The notes under the pieces are model-generated. The model searched no databases and was not told where the DNA came from. It was given only the letters and a program-made list of their open reading frames with translations. Positions 17,825 through 27,279 of a DNA stretch of 64,000 nt are shown here, one piece after another. The stretch is from Agarivorans sp. Toyoura001. GTDB taxonomy: Bacteria; Pseudomonadota; Gammaproteobacteria; Enterobacterales; Celerinatantimonadaceae. The stretch spans positions 1 through 64,000 of the forward strand of contig NZ_BJEQ01000013.1 of assembly GCF_005405585.1 (NCBI RefSeq), read 5' to 3'. How positions within the stretch are numbered: the first letter of the stretch is position 1; each line of letters starts with the position of its first letter. Position numbers and translations under genes: made by a program.

Positions 17825-20194
17825 TTAGCGATTTTCTAAACGGCTGTAATCCAATATTCCAGACTCAAGCGGCTCTGCTTGTAGGTATGCTTGATGCAAA
17901 CGGTCGCTAAATGGCCAGAACTCTTGGCTTGTTCTGCGAATACCATAGCGCTTCATAAAGGCTTGATATGAAGCTTCGTCATTCACATGCACAAGTTGCT
18001 GCTGCAAGCGTTTAAGTTCAGATTTCTGTACCTGCCAAAATGCGCCAGGATAAGCCCCCACTATACCGGGTAACAAAGAAACATGATCTTGGTCTGGGAT
18101 ACGATTATCGTCTTCTAGGAATAAACTAGAGATGTTGGTATGCGCATTGTGTCGCAATAAGGTGAAATACTCGGGTTCAGTTTTACTCGGTTCATCCACT
18201 TGAATAAACACCACCTGCGGTAACAGTTTAACCGCCCCTCCTTTCCAAGCATCTATCTGAATCGCAAAGTCGCTGATTTCGCGAGAAAACTTAGGGAAGG
18301 TAATATCATGTTTCTTAGGTAATGCCGACGCTAGCTTCTCATCAAGCATATCAAACAGTTGCTGTTTATAGGGTAAGTCATCTCGGTATTCAACTGCGCT
18401 TTTAAAAAATGCTTCTTGTGGACGAGACTCTACAAAATCAACAATTTGTTTATCGGCTCCCACATACCAGCTGCGTAGTTCGTCGTAACGCATTTCGGCA
18501 GGTAACAAAGAAGTAAAGCTGCCCTCGCCTTCCATACGTAAAAAGTCCATATACAAGCGCGTAACTAACTGATGACCTAAATTGCCATAAGGGTCAAAGC
18601 CAGCCACCAATAAATAATGAATACGCTCAAATAAGGAATAATCAATTACCCATGCTGTTTTAGGTTGTTTACCTACAGTGCCTTTGAGTACGCTGGCACT
18701 GTCAAAGTGACGAAATATGGTTAATGCAGCGTTGGGGTTGTCACCATCACCATCCCAAAGTAAATCTAAGTTCAATAGGCTATCGTCTTTATTTAACCAG
18801 TTTTTCGCTTCTTCAATACTGGCTTTAATGTATTTACGGTGACGCTTGGAATAGCTGATCCAAGTACTAATTGGCAGTACATTACTTTGCTCCACAGAAG
18901 GCATGCGTAAATGTTCACTTTGCTCTACCAAAAACTTTGCTTGTTGCTGTTCATAGCGGTTATCTGGATTAGCAAAATACACCCAAAAATGATCTTGAAT
19001 CACATTGAGCGCGACCTGACCTCTACATACTGGGCCTTTCATAAAGCCCATAATGAAGGTTTCCGCATCGTCTAACATAAAGCGGTAACGGCCATTAACG
19101 GTGAGATCCTGAAAGGCCACAAATGGGTTGCCAGCCACTTTAGGTTCATAACCAGGCAGCTCATTCACGACCGTATCATCACCCAAAAACCAGTTTTTCC
19201 AACGCTCGGCGCGAGCCTGATCTAAACGGTAAGGAATATGCGTTTTTACCACTATGCTTTCACGTTCTGGCGCAAGGCGGTAATAAACTCGCTCAACTTT
19301 TGGATCATCATAAGGTCTGCGAGTAGCAATTTGATCAATAGGATTGCCCGGCGCGGTGCGCGAGCGAACTAGCTTAAAAAAGGCCGGACGAGTATTGGGA
19401 TCGTCAGCAAAATAAAGGTGGGTTATAAACAAATGCTCGTAAATATAACGGGCCATCAGGCGTTGTTTTTTTGAATCGCCATTTAACAAGGCTTCCCATT
19501 GTTCAACCTTATCCATTAGTTTGTTATGGGCGCTTAAGTCATCAGCCATTGGAGCACCACTAGCTAACCAAGCGGTGAGTGTATCGAACTCCTCATCGCT
19601 TATCTCGGGCAAGCCGTAAGGCATGCCCCACTCAGGGTGAGATGCTTGCACCTTAGCGTAACCCTCAATGCCTACACATTGCTGGGTTCTATCCAATGCG
19701 AAGTCAAACGCTTCGGGGTCGAGGATCTCATCGCCGGGATCTACATAGCTGCGCTTTTGTTTTAACGCTTGATACATTACGCCCGCTTCAAGGTTTGCCT
19801 CTTCAGTTTGAACCCGTTCATTTAATACCGGATTAAACCCTTTTTGACGCCACATTTGAGTAGATTTAGCATCGGTATATAAACGTGTTGTTGGCGCAGC
19901 AGTAACCCGGCTTCCATGATAAACGCGAGCAGTAGTAACACCCCGGTCGATGCCAGCAGCTGAGGTTAGTTTTAATTGGCAGGGCGCGTCGTAACAGGCG
20001 TGGCACATAACGCAGCGTTGATCGAGGATCGGTTTAACCTCACTCAAAAACTCAGCGGCTGGAGGATAATTTTCAGAAAACACGCGGGGTTGCACAGAGG
20101 CTTTGCCAAAGCGCTGGTCGAATTGATTAACAATAATGGTAGAACAGCCTGCAATTAACAGCAGGAGCCAAAAAACACTAAAACGTCGAAACAT
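17825..20194 (-). CDS. cti: fatty acid cis/trans isomerase, heme c-type, lipoprotein-like start
   Basis: This 789-residue protein turns cis-unsaturated acyl chains of membrane phospholipids into trans, making membranes stiffer under solvent or heat stress. The N-terminal signal ends in LIAGC, a lipobox with Cys17, so it may be lipid-anchored in the periplasm rather than freely soluble. The heme c motif CVMCH (about residues 61-65) sits in QRCVMCHACYDAPCQLKL. Length matches known Cti (about 770-790). Single gene, own terminator. Regulation is not evident from the upstream 200 bp. Confidence 0.92.
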   Translation of the reverse strand: MFRRFSVFWLLLLIAGCSTIIVNQFDQRFGKASVQPRVFSENYPPAAEFLSEVKPILDQRCVMCHACYDAPCQLKLTSAAGIDRGVTTARVYHGSRVTAAPTTRLYTDAKSTQMWRQKGFNPVLNERVQTEEANLEAGVMYQALKQKRSYVDPGDEILDPEAFDFALDRTQQCVGIEGYAKVQASHPEWGMPYGLPEISDEEFDTLTAWLASGAPMADDLSAHNKLMDKVEQWEALLNGDSKKQRLMARYIYEHLFITHLYFADDPNTRPAFFKLVRSRTAPGNPIDQIATRRPYDDPKVERVYYRLAPERESIVVKTHIPYRLDQARAERWKNWFLGDDTVVNELPGYEPKVAGNPFVAFQDLTVNGRYRFMLDDAETFIMGFMKGPVCRGQVALNVIQDHFWVYFANPDNRYEQQQAKFLVEQSEHLRMPSVEQSNVLPISTWISYSKRHRKYIKASIEEAKNWLNKDDSLLNLDLLWDGDGDNPNAALTIFRHFDSASVLKGTVGKQPKTAWVIDYSLFERIHYLLVAGFDPYGNLGHQLVTRLYMDFLRMEGEGSFTSLLPAEMRYDELRSWYVGADKQIVDFVESRPQEAFFKSAVEYRDDLPYKQQLFDMLDEKLASALPKKHDITFPKFSREISDFAIQIDAWKGGAVKLLPQVVFIQVDEPSKTEPEYFTLLRHNAHTNISSLFLEDDNRIPDQDHVSLLPGIVGAYPGAFWQVQKSELKRLQQQLVHVNDEASYQAFMKRYGIRRTSQEFWPFSDRLHQAYLQAEPLESGILDYSRLENR

Positions 20195-20346
20195 AGCTCT
20201 TCCCTGATCAAGTTAGCGCGGCATCTTACACTACTTACAATGCCTTAAGTATACATCAACTCATGATTTTTTAGCCTGGCTTTACACTTCACCACAGTAG
20301 CGTTTCAACAAAGATTAAAAAAACATCAAAAACTACTTGAACCATC

Positions 20347-20367
20347 AAATGATAATGATTATCATTT
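20347..20367. promoter_or_regulatory. Fur box upstream of DUF2061-DUF4250 genes
   Basis: A 21-bp palindrome with halves AAATGATAAT and ATTATCATTT around one central G matches the Fur consensus GATAATGATTATC closely. It ends 29 bp before the DUF2061 ATG, where it would cover the promoter. This predicts repression by Fur with iron and induction when iron is scarce. The sequence match is direct; the regulation is inferred. Confidence 0.88.
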
Positions 20368-20395
20368 AGATATAGATTAAAGAGGGGACAGACAA

Positions 20396-20584
20396 ATGAT
20401 TAAAACAATAACTTTTGCCAGCATGCACTTTAGCATCGCTTTTTTGGTCACTTGGTTATTAACTGGCGATATTATGATTGGTGGTTTAGTAGCTATTGTA
20501 GAGCCTGCAGTGAACAGCGTGGCCTACTTCTTCCATGAAAAAGCTTGGGTAAAATGGGGTTTAAGCCCTACTCCTCAGCATTAA
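20396..20584 (+). CDS. DUF2061 small membrane protein
   Basis: This 62-residue protein starts MIKTITFASMHFSIAFLVTW and has two hydrophobic segments (about 5-24 and 25-47) around the family motif GGLVAIVEPAVNSVAYFFHE. DUF2061 proteins are tiny inner-membrane proteins of unknown function. An AGAGGGG site precedes the ATG. A near-perfect Fur box sits immediately upstream, and a DUF4250 gene follows by 11 bp, so the pair is probably an iron-regulated operon. Confidence 0.88.
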   Translation: MIKTITFASMHFSIAFLVTWLLTGDIMIGGLVAIVEPAVNSVAYFFHEKAWVKWGLSPTPQH

Positions 20585-20595
20585 GGAGCGGATAA

Positions 20596-20790
20596 ATGTT
20601 AGACCAAAACCGTGTACAAACAATGGATATTAATATCTTACTGAGCATTATTAACATGCAGGTGAGAAATGACTTTTCGAGCTTTGAGGAGTTATGCCAT
20701 TTTTACGAGCTCAACCAAAACCAATTAGTACAGCGCTTGGCACTTGCAGGTTATACCTTACAAGCAAACCAGCAATTTACTGCGGCATAA
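20596..20790 (+). CDS. DUF4250 domain small protein
   Basis: This 64-residue protein has the DUF4250 core MDINILLSIINMQVRNDFSS and LVQRLALAGYTL. The family has a helical fold with an HTH-like tail and no known function. It shares the Fur-box promoter with the DUF2061 gene 11 bp upstream (AAGGAG site). The last 14 bp overlap the convergent deformylase gene. Start may be ATG at 20596, or the Met at residue 10. Confidence 0.85.
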   Translation: MLDQNRVQTMDINILLSIINMQVRNDFSSFEELCHFYELNQNQLVQRLALAGYTLQANQQFTAA

Positions 20791-21331
20791 ACTGTTGCTG
20801 GTAGTCTTGTTCAGAGATAAGACACGCCGCATCAGGTACCCGTTCAACAATACAAATACCTTGTAAGTGGTCATACTCGTGTTGAATGATCCTGGCAACA
20901 AAACCACTATAGCGCGCTTCTAAATACTCGCCTTGCACGTTTTGATAACGCAGCATAATTTCGCTAGCCCGAGCAATCTTCGCTCGCTTACCTGGCACAC
21001 TTAAGCATCCCTCCCAACCAAGCTCTTGCTGTTCGCTATACGCGACAATCTTAGGGTTACAAATTTCAAAGGCCGGCAGATTTGGGGCATCGGGATAACG
21101 CTGATTTGCCTTACTGGCCACAATCATTAACTGCCACGACTTTCCTGCTTGCGGCGCGGCTATACCTACACCTTGAGCGTCTAACATGGTAAAACGTAAA
21201 CGTTCTATCCATGCCAGTTCTTGCTCATTTAAAGGAAAGCGCACAAGGCCTGCCACTTGTTTAAGCACAGGGTCTGGGTAAGTCGCTAATGTTAAAGGCT
21301 GAATGCTTATGTTAGCTGGCCTCACTCTCAC
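20777..21331 (-). CDS. peptide deformylase (secondary type)
   Basis: This 184-residue metalloenzyme removes the formyl group from nascent N-termini. All three motifs are intact: GVGIAAPQ (motif 1), EGCLSVPG with the metal-binding Cys (motif 2) and QHEYDHLQG with the two His and catalytic Glu (motif 3). It is not next to fmt, unlike the housekeeping def, so it is probably a second copy. Its GTG start lies inside the end of the upstream membrane-protein gene (20-bp overlap), implying coupled translation. Confidence 0.9.
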   Translation of the reverse strand: MRVRPANISIQPLTLATYPDPVLKQVAGLVRFPLNEQELAWIERLRFTMLDAQGVGIAAPQAGKSWQLMIVASKANQRYPDAPNLPAFEICNPKIVAYSEQQELGWEGCLSVPGKRAKIARASEIMLRYQNVQGEYLEARYSGFVARIIQHEYDHLQGICIVERVPDAACLISEQDYQQQFMPQ

Positions 21332-21992
21332 TGTTCATGGCACTATAAGCCCGATAAGCAAATACTAGAAAGAATGCTTCAAGTATTTGTCCTAGCACTC
21401 GGTTACTAAACACCAGTACTTCACTGGCTTGCTGCGCCAACAACCAACGATGAACGCCCCATACAGGAATCATAGTGACTCCAGCTACAATAATCACACC
21501 AGCTAATAGTGGCCACTTGTATTCTTCGGTTTGTTTCCAACTGGCGCTAATCGCTTGCAGCGGTGTAGTTCTATGTAATACGCAGTGCAAATCGGCCACA
21601 ATTAAACGGCTGGCGATAACAATGCCCGGCAAAACAAAAAAACTCAGCCCTAACATCACTAAGCTAAAAGTCATGGCAATTACTAAAAATAAACTGGGCC
21701 AGATGCTCAGGGCAGCTTCAAAGCAACGACTAATCGACCACGGCTGTTGCTTAATGTGACTTCGCATATAAAGAATGATTGCGCCTTGGTAGATTGGCTG
21801 CATTAACAAGCCCAAGCCAACAAACATCCAATAATTAATCGCCGACTCTTCGGGTAAGTTCTGTACATACATACTTTGAATTGCCGCAAAGGGGATTGCA
21901 AAAGGCAACACCATTAAAGCAATAGCCATAAAGTGCCGACGGTAGAAATGAACACTGTCGGCTAACCAATCCCACAAACCACTAACTGCCAT
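21312..21992 (-). CDS. YciC/UPF0259-like six-helix membrane protein
   Basis: This 226-residue protein has about six hydrophobic segments (near 22-42, 52-75, 95-120, 118-140, 155-178, 195-215) and the layout of the YciC family: an N-terminal segment WLADSVHFYRRHF, then loops with few charges. Function is unknown. The gene reads into the deformylase gene with a 20-bp overlap, so the two are made together. A product of similar size without recognised domains in other families cannot be excluded. Confidence 0.65.
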   Translation of the reverse strand: MAVSGLWDWLADSVHFYRRHFMAIALMVLPFAIPFAAIQSMYVQNLPEESAINYWMFVGLGLLMQPIYQGAIILYMRSHIKQQPWSISRCFEAALSIWPSLFLVIAMTFSLVMLGLSFFVLPGIVIASRLIVADLHCVLHRTTPLQAISASWKQTEEYKWPLLAGVIIVAGVTMIPVWGVHRWLLAQQASEVLVFSNRVLGQILEAFFLVFAYRAYSAMNSESEAS

Positions 21993-22059
21993 GGTACTCC
22001 TTTAACCATTTCCCTTGCGTTAAATACAAAACCACCTCTTAAACCTGTTTGCGCCAGCG

Positions 22060-22773
22060 CTACGCCAAGCGAACACATTCCAATAATTGAGAAAGACCCG
22101 AAATTTGCCAAGTCACATTATCAAAAGGTTGAGCAACTACTTCACCAGCGACTTGGCGCTGTAACCATACACTAGTAAGGCCAGCTGCTTCAGCCCCTTG
22201 AGCGTCATTTTTAAAGTTATCCCCCACATAACAGCAATCTTTGGCAGAAAGCTTGGCCATAGCGAGGGCTTTATCAAAAATGGCGGGATCAGGTTTAGCG
22301 GAACCGGCCGCTTCGGCAGTTAATACAAACTCAAAATAGTGAGTAAGACCAGCCGCTCTAACCTTACGCTGCTGCATATCTTCTGGGCCGTTCGAGACCA
22401 ATGCTAATCGCCACCCTTGCTGACGCAATTTGTCTAAACAAACTAAAGTATCGGGGTAAAGCTGAGTGGCAGCTATATATTGCTGCATAAAATACTCAAA
22501 AGCGTCTTCAGCTTGCTTATCGCTTAATTCAGGTTTTTGTAAGGCTTCGCGGGCGCGCGCTTGGCGCATTTCTGCAGCACTTAACTGGCCCTGCAAAAAA
22601 GCGGGATAATGCTGTTTAAGCGCGCGACGCCAATGGCTCATTGCTTCAGCTTCGAGCTCTGGTTGGTAGTGTGTAAACAGCGCTTTAGCCGCGGTTTCAG
22701 TGGCGATGGCATCATCAACCAAAGTATCGTCTAAATCGAATAACAGCATGCTTGCTGAGGTTTGAGACGTCAT
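22060..22773 (-). CDS. HAD-family hydrolase (subfamily IA phosphatase)
   Basis: This 237-residue protein has the four HAD motifs: FDLDDTL (nucleophile Asp, about 12-18), VSNG (motif II), the Lys in AGSAKPDP (motif III) and YVGDNFKNDAQGA (motif IV). A helical cap lies between motifs I and II. The layout resembles the YjjG/YfnB nucleotidase-like group, but the substrate is not evident. An AGGGG site precedes ATG at 22773. It stands 67 bp after the membrane-protein gene in the same direction. Confidence 0.88.
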   Translation of the reverse strand: MTSQTSASMLLFDLDDTLVDDAIATETAAKALFTHYQPELEAEAMSHWRRALKQHYPAFLQGQLSAAEMRQARAREALQKPELSDKQAEDAFEYFMQQYIAATQLYPDTLVCLDKLRQQGWRLALVSNGPEDMQQRKVRAAGLTHYFEFVLTAEAAGSAKPDPAIFDKALAMAKLSAKDCCYVGDNFKNDAQGAEAAGLTSVWLQRQVAGEVVAQPFDNVTWQISGLSQLLECVRLA

Positions 22774-22925
22774 TCATTTCCCCTTTTTTCAGCCAGATTA
22801 GCGAGCTAGCTTTAGAAGTCAACGATTGTTTACAGGCTGCATATTAAGCCTGACAACAAAATGCAGTGATCTATCAGTAGCCTGCTACCGTTATTTGTAT
22901 GAGTAACATATTAAAGGGCATAAAG

Positions 22926-23162
22926 ATGAACACTCCATCAGTCAGCTTAAGTGAAGTGACCCTGCTATTTTACCCTGAAGATAAGCCCTATCAGCTACAA
23001 TCACTGGTGCTTAAAGATCAAGTAAAAACCCAGCAAGGCCGGGTAATGATCAGCGCTAAATACAAGCAAGGCAAAATCATTGTGGCGGTTATTGAAGGCC
23101 ATGCTGAATTGCTAAACCTATTGGGCGATCGCTTTGATGGGCGACCCGCCTCGGCAGCTTAA
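22926..23162 (+). CDS. TIGR02922 family small protein
   Basis: This 78-residue protein matches the layout I know for TIGR02922 proteins of Shewanella and relatives: VTLLFYPEDKPYQLQSLVLK, then QGRVMISAKYKQGKIIVAVIEG and a terminal LLNLLGDRF. Function is unknown; the family is largely restricted to marine gammaproteobacteria. I chose ATG at 22926 (GGGCATAAAG upstream) over the ATG at 22899. The last 4 bp overlap the convergent MATE gene. Confidence 0.72.
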   Translation: MNTPSVSLSEVTLLFYPEDKPYQLQSLVLKDQVKTQQGRVMISAKYKQGKIIVAVIEGHAELLNLLGDRFDGRPASAA

Positions 23163-24631
23163 GACTTGGCTTGCGCAGGTTCAGCTTCGCCGTTGCTTAT
23201 GTTGTCCACTTCCGCTTCGGCGCACATGTAGGCGCGACTAGAACAAAATGGGGTAAGCGGCACACTTGGCTCCATTGCTTGCTCTTGCTCTGTAATGTGA
23301 GATTGATGTTTATCGGTCACTTTACCTACCACATAAAACGCCATTCTTAAGGCCAACAAGCCAAACACAACGGTGCCTAAGGCTTGCCCACCCAGCACAC
23401 CTAATGGGCCAAACCACTCCCCGCCTAAATATACAAACGGCATGGTGCCTAAAGTTGCTTTACCAAAATTGAGCATGGTAGATGTGCTGGGATAACCTAG
23501 ATTATTAAAGGCGGCGTTGGCCACAAACATGGCGCCGTTAAATACAAAACTAAAGCTAATCCACGTACAAAAAAAGGCGATCACTGTGGCGGCTTCCCCA
23601 CCCACTCCAAACACCCTAATGATGTGGTTTTGGCCCAATAACATAAGCAGAGATACCACGACCACAAAGCCACCGTTAAACCATAAAGCCTTGCTCAGTG
23701 CTTCACGAACGCGATCGTAATAATGGGCACCAAAGTTTTGTCCGACTATCGGGCCAATAGCACCAGATAAGGAGAAAATCATCCCAAAGGCCACCGGCAT
23801 GATCCGTCCAACCACAGCCCAACCAGCAACGTAAGCATCGCCAAAAACCGCAATCGCGGCAGTAACATAAGCATTTCCGAGCGGCGTTGCTACATTGGTC
23901 ATCATCGCAGGGCCAGCTACTTTTAAAATACCGCGTAAATCTTCCAGCAACCTTTGCCCGCTGAATCGAGCAAACAGGTTATGCTCGTACACCACGCCGT
24001 ATAGCGCGACACCAGCCACCACAAAACGAGCGATAACAGACGCAATAGCCGCTCCTGGCAAACCTAAACCAAGGGCAAAAATGAAAATAGGGTCAAGAAC
24101 AGCATTCACCCCTCCCCCAGCCAAAGTAGACCACATGGCTCGCTTGGCATCGCCCACCGAGCGCAATGCTGCGCCAGCACTCATGGCTAAACCCAGTATC
24201 GGCAATGAAGGCAGCAAAATACGAATATAAGTTACCGCCAGCTCATGGGTACGCGCTTTAGCACCAATAAGGCTTAATAATTCAGGGGCGAAATACCACA
24301 CTAAAGCGGCAAAGGATGCGCTAATGATAAAGCCAGTAAACAGAATATTGGTGACCAGTTGCCTAGCTCTAGCTTTGTCTTGCTGGCCAATGGCCTTAGA
24401 GACCAGCGCGGTCATAGCAATGGATAAACCAATGGAAATAGAGGTAGTAAAAAATGCGATAGTTCCAGCGTAACCTACCGCGGCAGCCAGCTCTGCTTCC
24501 CCCAGTAAACTGATGAAAAATAGATCGGCCAAATCAACGAGAAAAAGAGCAGTTAAACCAATAGCATTGGTTGAAGACATCACCACTATGTGGCGAAAAA
24601 TATCACCGGAAACAAACTTGGCCTTTGGCAT
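23159..24631 (-). CDS. MATE-family multidrug/toxin efflux transporter
   Basis: This protein of about 490 residues has twelve hydrophobic segments in two MATE halves. The N-terminal helix begins IFRHIVVMSSTNAIGLTALFL, the hallmark region GEAELAAAVGYA follows, and the C-terminal half repeats the pattern with GQNFGAHYYDRV. It would export cationic compounds with Na+ or H+ coupling. ATG at 24631 is better than the upstream GTG at 24646. A hydrophilic tail of about 50 residues with two Cys follows the last helix and is longer than in most MATE proteins. Confidence 0.9.
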   Translation of the reverse strand: MPKAKFVSGDIFRHIVVMSSTNAIGLTALFLVDLADLFFISLLGEAELAAAVGYAGTIAFFTTSISIGLSIAMTALVSKAIGQQDKARARQLVTNILFTGFIISASFAALVWYFAPELLSLIGAKARTHELAVTYIRILLPSLPILGLAMSAGAALRSVGDAKRAMWSTLAGGGVNAVLDPIFIFALGLGLPGAAIASVIARFVVAGVALYGVVYEHNLFARFSGQRLLEDLRGILKVAGPAMMTNVATPLGNAYVTAAIAVFGDAYVAGWAVVGRIMPVAFGMIFSLSGAIGPIVGQNFGAHYYDRVREALSKALWFNGGFVVVVSLLMLLGQNHIIRVFGVGGEAATVIAFFCTWISFSFVFNGAMFVANAAFNNLGYPSTSTMLNFGKATLGTMPFVYLGGEWFGPLGVLGGQALGTVVFGLLALRMAFYVVGKVTDKHQSHITEQEQAMEPSVPLTPFCSSRAYMCAEAEVDNISNGEAEPAQAKS

Positions 24632-24696
24632 AGAAACTCGCAACACGATTGGATAGCTTCTAGTGTAGGCGCAAACTGGTGTTGAGTCATGGGCAG

Positions 24697-24723
24697 AATA
24701 GCCCCTTATTTAAAGGGGCTATT
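24697..24723 (-). terminator. stem-loop downstream of metE
   Basis: AATAGCCCCTT (24697-24707) pairs perfectly with AAGGGGCTATT (24713-24723) around a 5-nt loop, 17 bp past the metE stop. The T run on the minus strand is short, so termination may be incomplete and the MATE gene could be reached. Confidence 0.65.
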
Positions 24724-24740
24724 GCTCTGCAACGCTAAAA

Positions 24741-27008
24741 CTATACTAAGCTGGCGCGTAACTCTTTAGTCGCTAACACCATGTTTTTAAGGGCAGCTTC
24801 GGTTTCTTCCCAATTACGGGTTTTAAGGCCACAATCTGGATTTACCCATAAACGCTGATGAGGGATCCACTCGGCGGCTTTATCGATTAAGCCTTTTATA
24901 TCAGCAATGCTTGGAATGTTTGGCGAGTGAATATCGTAAACGCCCGGACCAATTTCATTGGGGTACTCAAAGTGCTCAAAAGCCTGCAGCAAACTCATTG
25001 CCGAACGTGAGGTTTCAATGGTTAATACATCGGCATCTAGCGCTGCAACGGAGGGCATAATGTCGTTAAACTCGCTGTAACACATATGCGTATGGATCTG
25101 GGTTTCAGGTTGAGCACTAGCTGCAGACAATTTAAAGGCTGATACTGCCCAATCTAGATAGTGCTGCCATTCGCTGCGCTTAAGCGGCATACCTTCGCGA
25201 ATAGCTGGCTCATCAATTTGAATAACCTGAATACCTGCTTGTTGCAGCTCAGCCACTTCATCATTCAAAGCCAAAGCTATTTGTTCGGCAATTTCTGCTC
25301 GGCTAATGTCTTCACGAGCAAAGCTCCAAGTAAGAATGGTTACCGGTCCTGTAAGCATGCCTTTTACTGGCTTCTTGGTGAGTGATTGTGCGTAGTTGGT
25401 CCACTCAAGCGTTAATGGTTTAGAGCGCTCGATATCATCAACAATGATTGCCGGTTTCACGCAGCGTGAACCGTAGCTTTGCACCCAGCCAAAACGGCTA
25501 GCGATAAAGCCATCTAATAACTCGGCAAAGTATTCCACCATGTCATTTCGCTCAGCTTCGCCATGTACTAATACATCTAGGCCTAGCTTCTCTTGGCGCT
25601 CAATAGCATCGGCAATGTGTTTTGCTAACGCGGCATCGTAATCCACTTGGCTTAACTCACCAGCTTTGTATTCACGACGTTGACGGCGAATTTCATTGGT
25701 TTGCGGAAACGAACCAATCGTAGTAGTTGGCAGTGGTGGCAATTGTAAGCTTTGTTGCTGAATAGCTTGGCGCTGAGTAAACGCTAACTTACGCTCGCGC
25801 TGTTCCGGCGCCAGCTGTTCTATACGCTGCTGTAGTTCTGTATTTTTCTGATTACTAAGCGATTGCAAAGCAGCGCTGTATTGGCGCGATAAACGTAAGG
25901 CATCAGCGTCGCCATTTAAGGCATCATCTAATATTTGTAGCTCTGTTAGTTTTTGCTCTGCAAAGGCTAAGCGGAATTTTGCATCGCCTAAATCTGTTTC
26001 ACTTTCTAAATCAAGTGGGCTGTGCAGCAACGAACATGATGAAGCAAACCACAAACGTTCACCTAAGCGCACTTTCAGTGAACTATATTGCTCGATAAGC
26101 TGCGGTAAGTTAGCGCGCCATACATTGCGACCATTAACTACGCCAGCCGACAGCACCCAATGCTCTGGCAGCCAAGTGAGCACTTGCTCCAATTGCTCTG
26201 GTGCAGCACTTAAATCTAGGTGTAAACCGTCTACGGCCAACTGTTTAATTACTTCAGCGTTATAAAGCACATCGGCAAAGTAGCTGGTAAGAAGTAACTT
26301 ACTAGAGCTTATGCGCGTGCTGTAGGCGTCTAGCAAGGCTGCTTGCCACTGCGGCTCTAGCTCCAAACCAAGCACTGGCTCATCAACTTGCACCCACTCA
26401 ATGCCTAAATCAGCGATTTTTTGGAAAATCTCGCGATAAACGGTAAGCAATTGTGGAAGCAAAGAGATACGTTGAAAGCCGTCTTCTGCTGCATCATCAT
26501 TTTTACCTAGGTATAAATACGATACAGGGCCAAGAATAACCGGTTTAACTTCGTGCCCTAAGGCTAGTGCTTCTTTAATTTCATCAAACAATTGTTGCCA
26601 CTGTAAGCTAAATTCAGTCTTTTCAGAAAACTCAGGAACAATGTAGTGGTAGTTAGTGTTAAACCATTTACTCATGTCAGACGCAGCATGGTTACAACCA
26701 CAACCTTGCTGGCCACGAGCCACTGCAAATGTGCTGTCTAAGGTAATCTCATCTGACTGATGACGCTTCGGCACATTGCCTAATAGCAGTGAAGTATTCA
26801 GCACTTGGTCGTACCAAGCAAAGTCACCTACCGTTACCCAAGCCTGACCACTGTCTTGCTGGGCTTGCCAATTTTGTTGGCGAATTGTTTTGCCTACTTC
26901 AAGTAGTTGCTGCTGCGATGACTCACCGCGCCAGTAACTTTCTAAGGCAAACTTTAGCTCTCGCTGCTTACCTATTCGCGGATAACCCAATACGTGTGTA
27001 ATGCTCAT
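24741..27008 (-). CDS. metE: cobalamin-independent methionine synthase
   Basis: This 755-residue enzyme transfers a methyl group from 5-methyltetrahydropteroyltri-L-glutamate to homocysteine, making methionine without B12. The zinc ligands are visible in HTHMCYSEF and in [14 protein letters not shown], near 726-740. The N-terminal half starts [20 protein letters not shown]. Length matches the family. It is divergent from metR. Two MetR boxes and a MetJ-like site lie in the 271-bp gap before the metR start, predicting activation by MetR with homocysteine and repression by MetJ with SAM. Confidence 0.97.
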   Translation of the reverse strand: MSITHVLGYPRIGKQRELKFALESYWRGESSQQQLLEVGKTIRQQNWQAQQDSGQAWVTVGDFAWYDQVLNTSLLLGNVPKRHQSDEITLDSTFAVARGQQGCGCNHAASDMSKWFNTNYHYIVPEFSEKTEFSLQWQQLFDEIKEALALGHEVKPVILGPVSYLYLGKNDDAAEDGFQRISLLPQLLTVYREIFQKIADLGIEWVQVDEPVLGLELEPQWQAALLDAYSTRISSSKLLLTSYFADVLYNAEVIKQLAVDGLHLDLSAAPEQLEQVLTWLPEHWVLSAGVVNGRNVWRANLPQLIEQYSSLKVRLGERLWFASSCSLLHSPLDLESETDLGDAKFRLAFAEQKLTELQILDDALNGDADALRLSRQYSAALQSLSNQKNTELQQRIEQLAPEQRERKLAFTQRQAIQQQSLQLPPLPTTTIGSFPQTNEIRRQRREYKAGELSQVDYDAALAKHIADAIERQEKLGLDVLVHGEAERNDMVEYFAELLDGFIASRFGWVQSYGSRCVKPAIIVDDIERSKPLTLEWTNYAQSLTKKPVKGMLTGPVTILTWSFAREDISRAEIAEQIALALNDEVAELQQAGIQVIQIDEPAIREGMPLKRSEWQHYLDWAVSAFKLSAASAQPETQIHTHMCYSEFNDIMPSVAALDADVLTIETSRSAMSLLQAFEHFEYPNEIGPGVYDIHSPNIPSIADIKGLIDKAAEWIPHQRLWVNPDCGLKTRNWEETEAALKNMVLATKELRASLV

Positions 27009-27023
27009 TTCAATAATCCTTTT

Positions 27024-27039
27024 AGCCGTCTAGATGTAT
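27024..27039. promoter_or_regulatory. candidate MetJ operator (two met boxes)
   Basis: AGCCGTCT (27024-27031) and AGATGTAT (27032-27039) are adjacent 8-bp units matching AGACGTCT at 7 and 6 of 8 positions. They lie just upstream of the metE start, as in other MetJ operators. MetJ itself is not in the window. Confidence 0.55.
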
Positions 27040-27098
27040 ATAAATCCATAGTGACTAGTCGAACCAAGCAATACAATTGAAAAGCTATCAAGTGAAAT

Positions 27099-27111
27099 TG
27101 AAGTTTATTCA
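27099..27111. promoter_or_regulatory. MetR box 1 (TGAA-N5-TTCA)
   Basis: TGAA GTTTA TTCA fits the MetR consensus exactly. It lies about 90 bp upstream of the metE start and 169 bp upstream of metR, in the divergent promoter region. Confidence 0.75.
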
Positions 27112-27172
27112 ACACCATCAATCTCATACCCAAATTAGCAAGGCTTGAAAGCGAACAACTTATTTGCAAAAT

Positions 27173-27185
27173 TGAATATTATTCA
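27173..27185. promoter_or_regulatory. MetR box 2 (TGAA-N5-TTCA)
   Basis: TGAA TATTA TTCA again fits the MetR consensus exactly, 74 bp from box 1 (about seven helical turns). It lies closer to metR and probably serves autoregulation or cooperative binding. Confidence 0.72.
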
Positions 27186-27279
27186 TGATTAACTAAGTAA
27201 CTAAGCCTCACGCTATACAAGCTGAGTAGCCATGCTTAAGCTGGCAACTTAGTGTTAAGAAATGGAGGGCAAGGCACAC

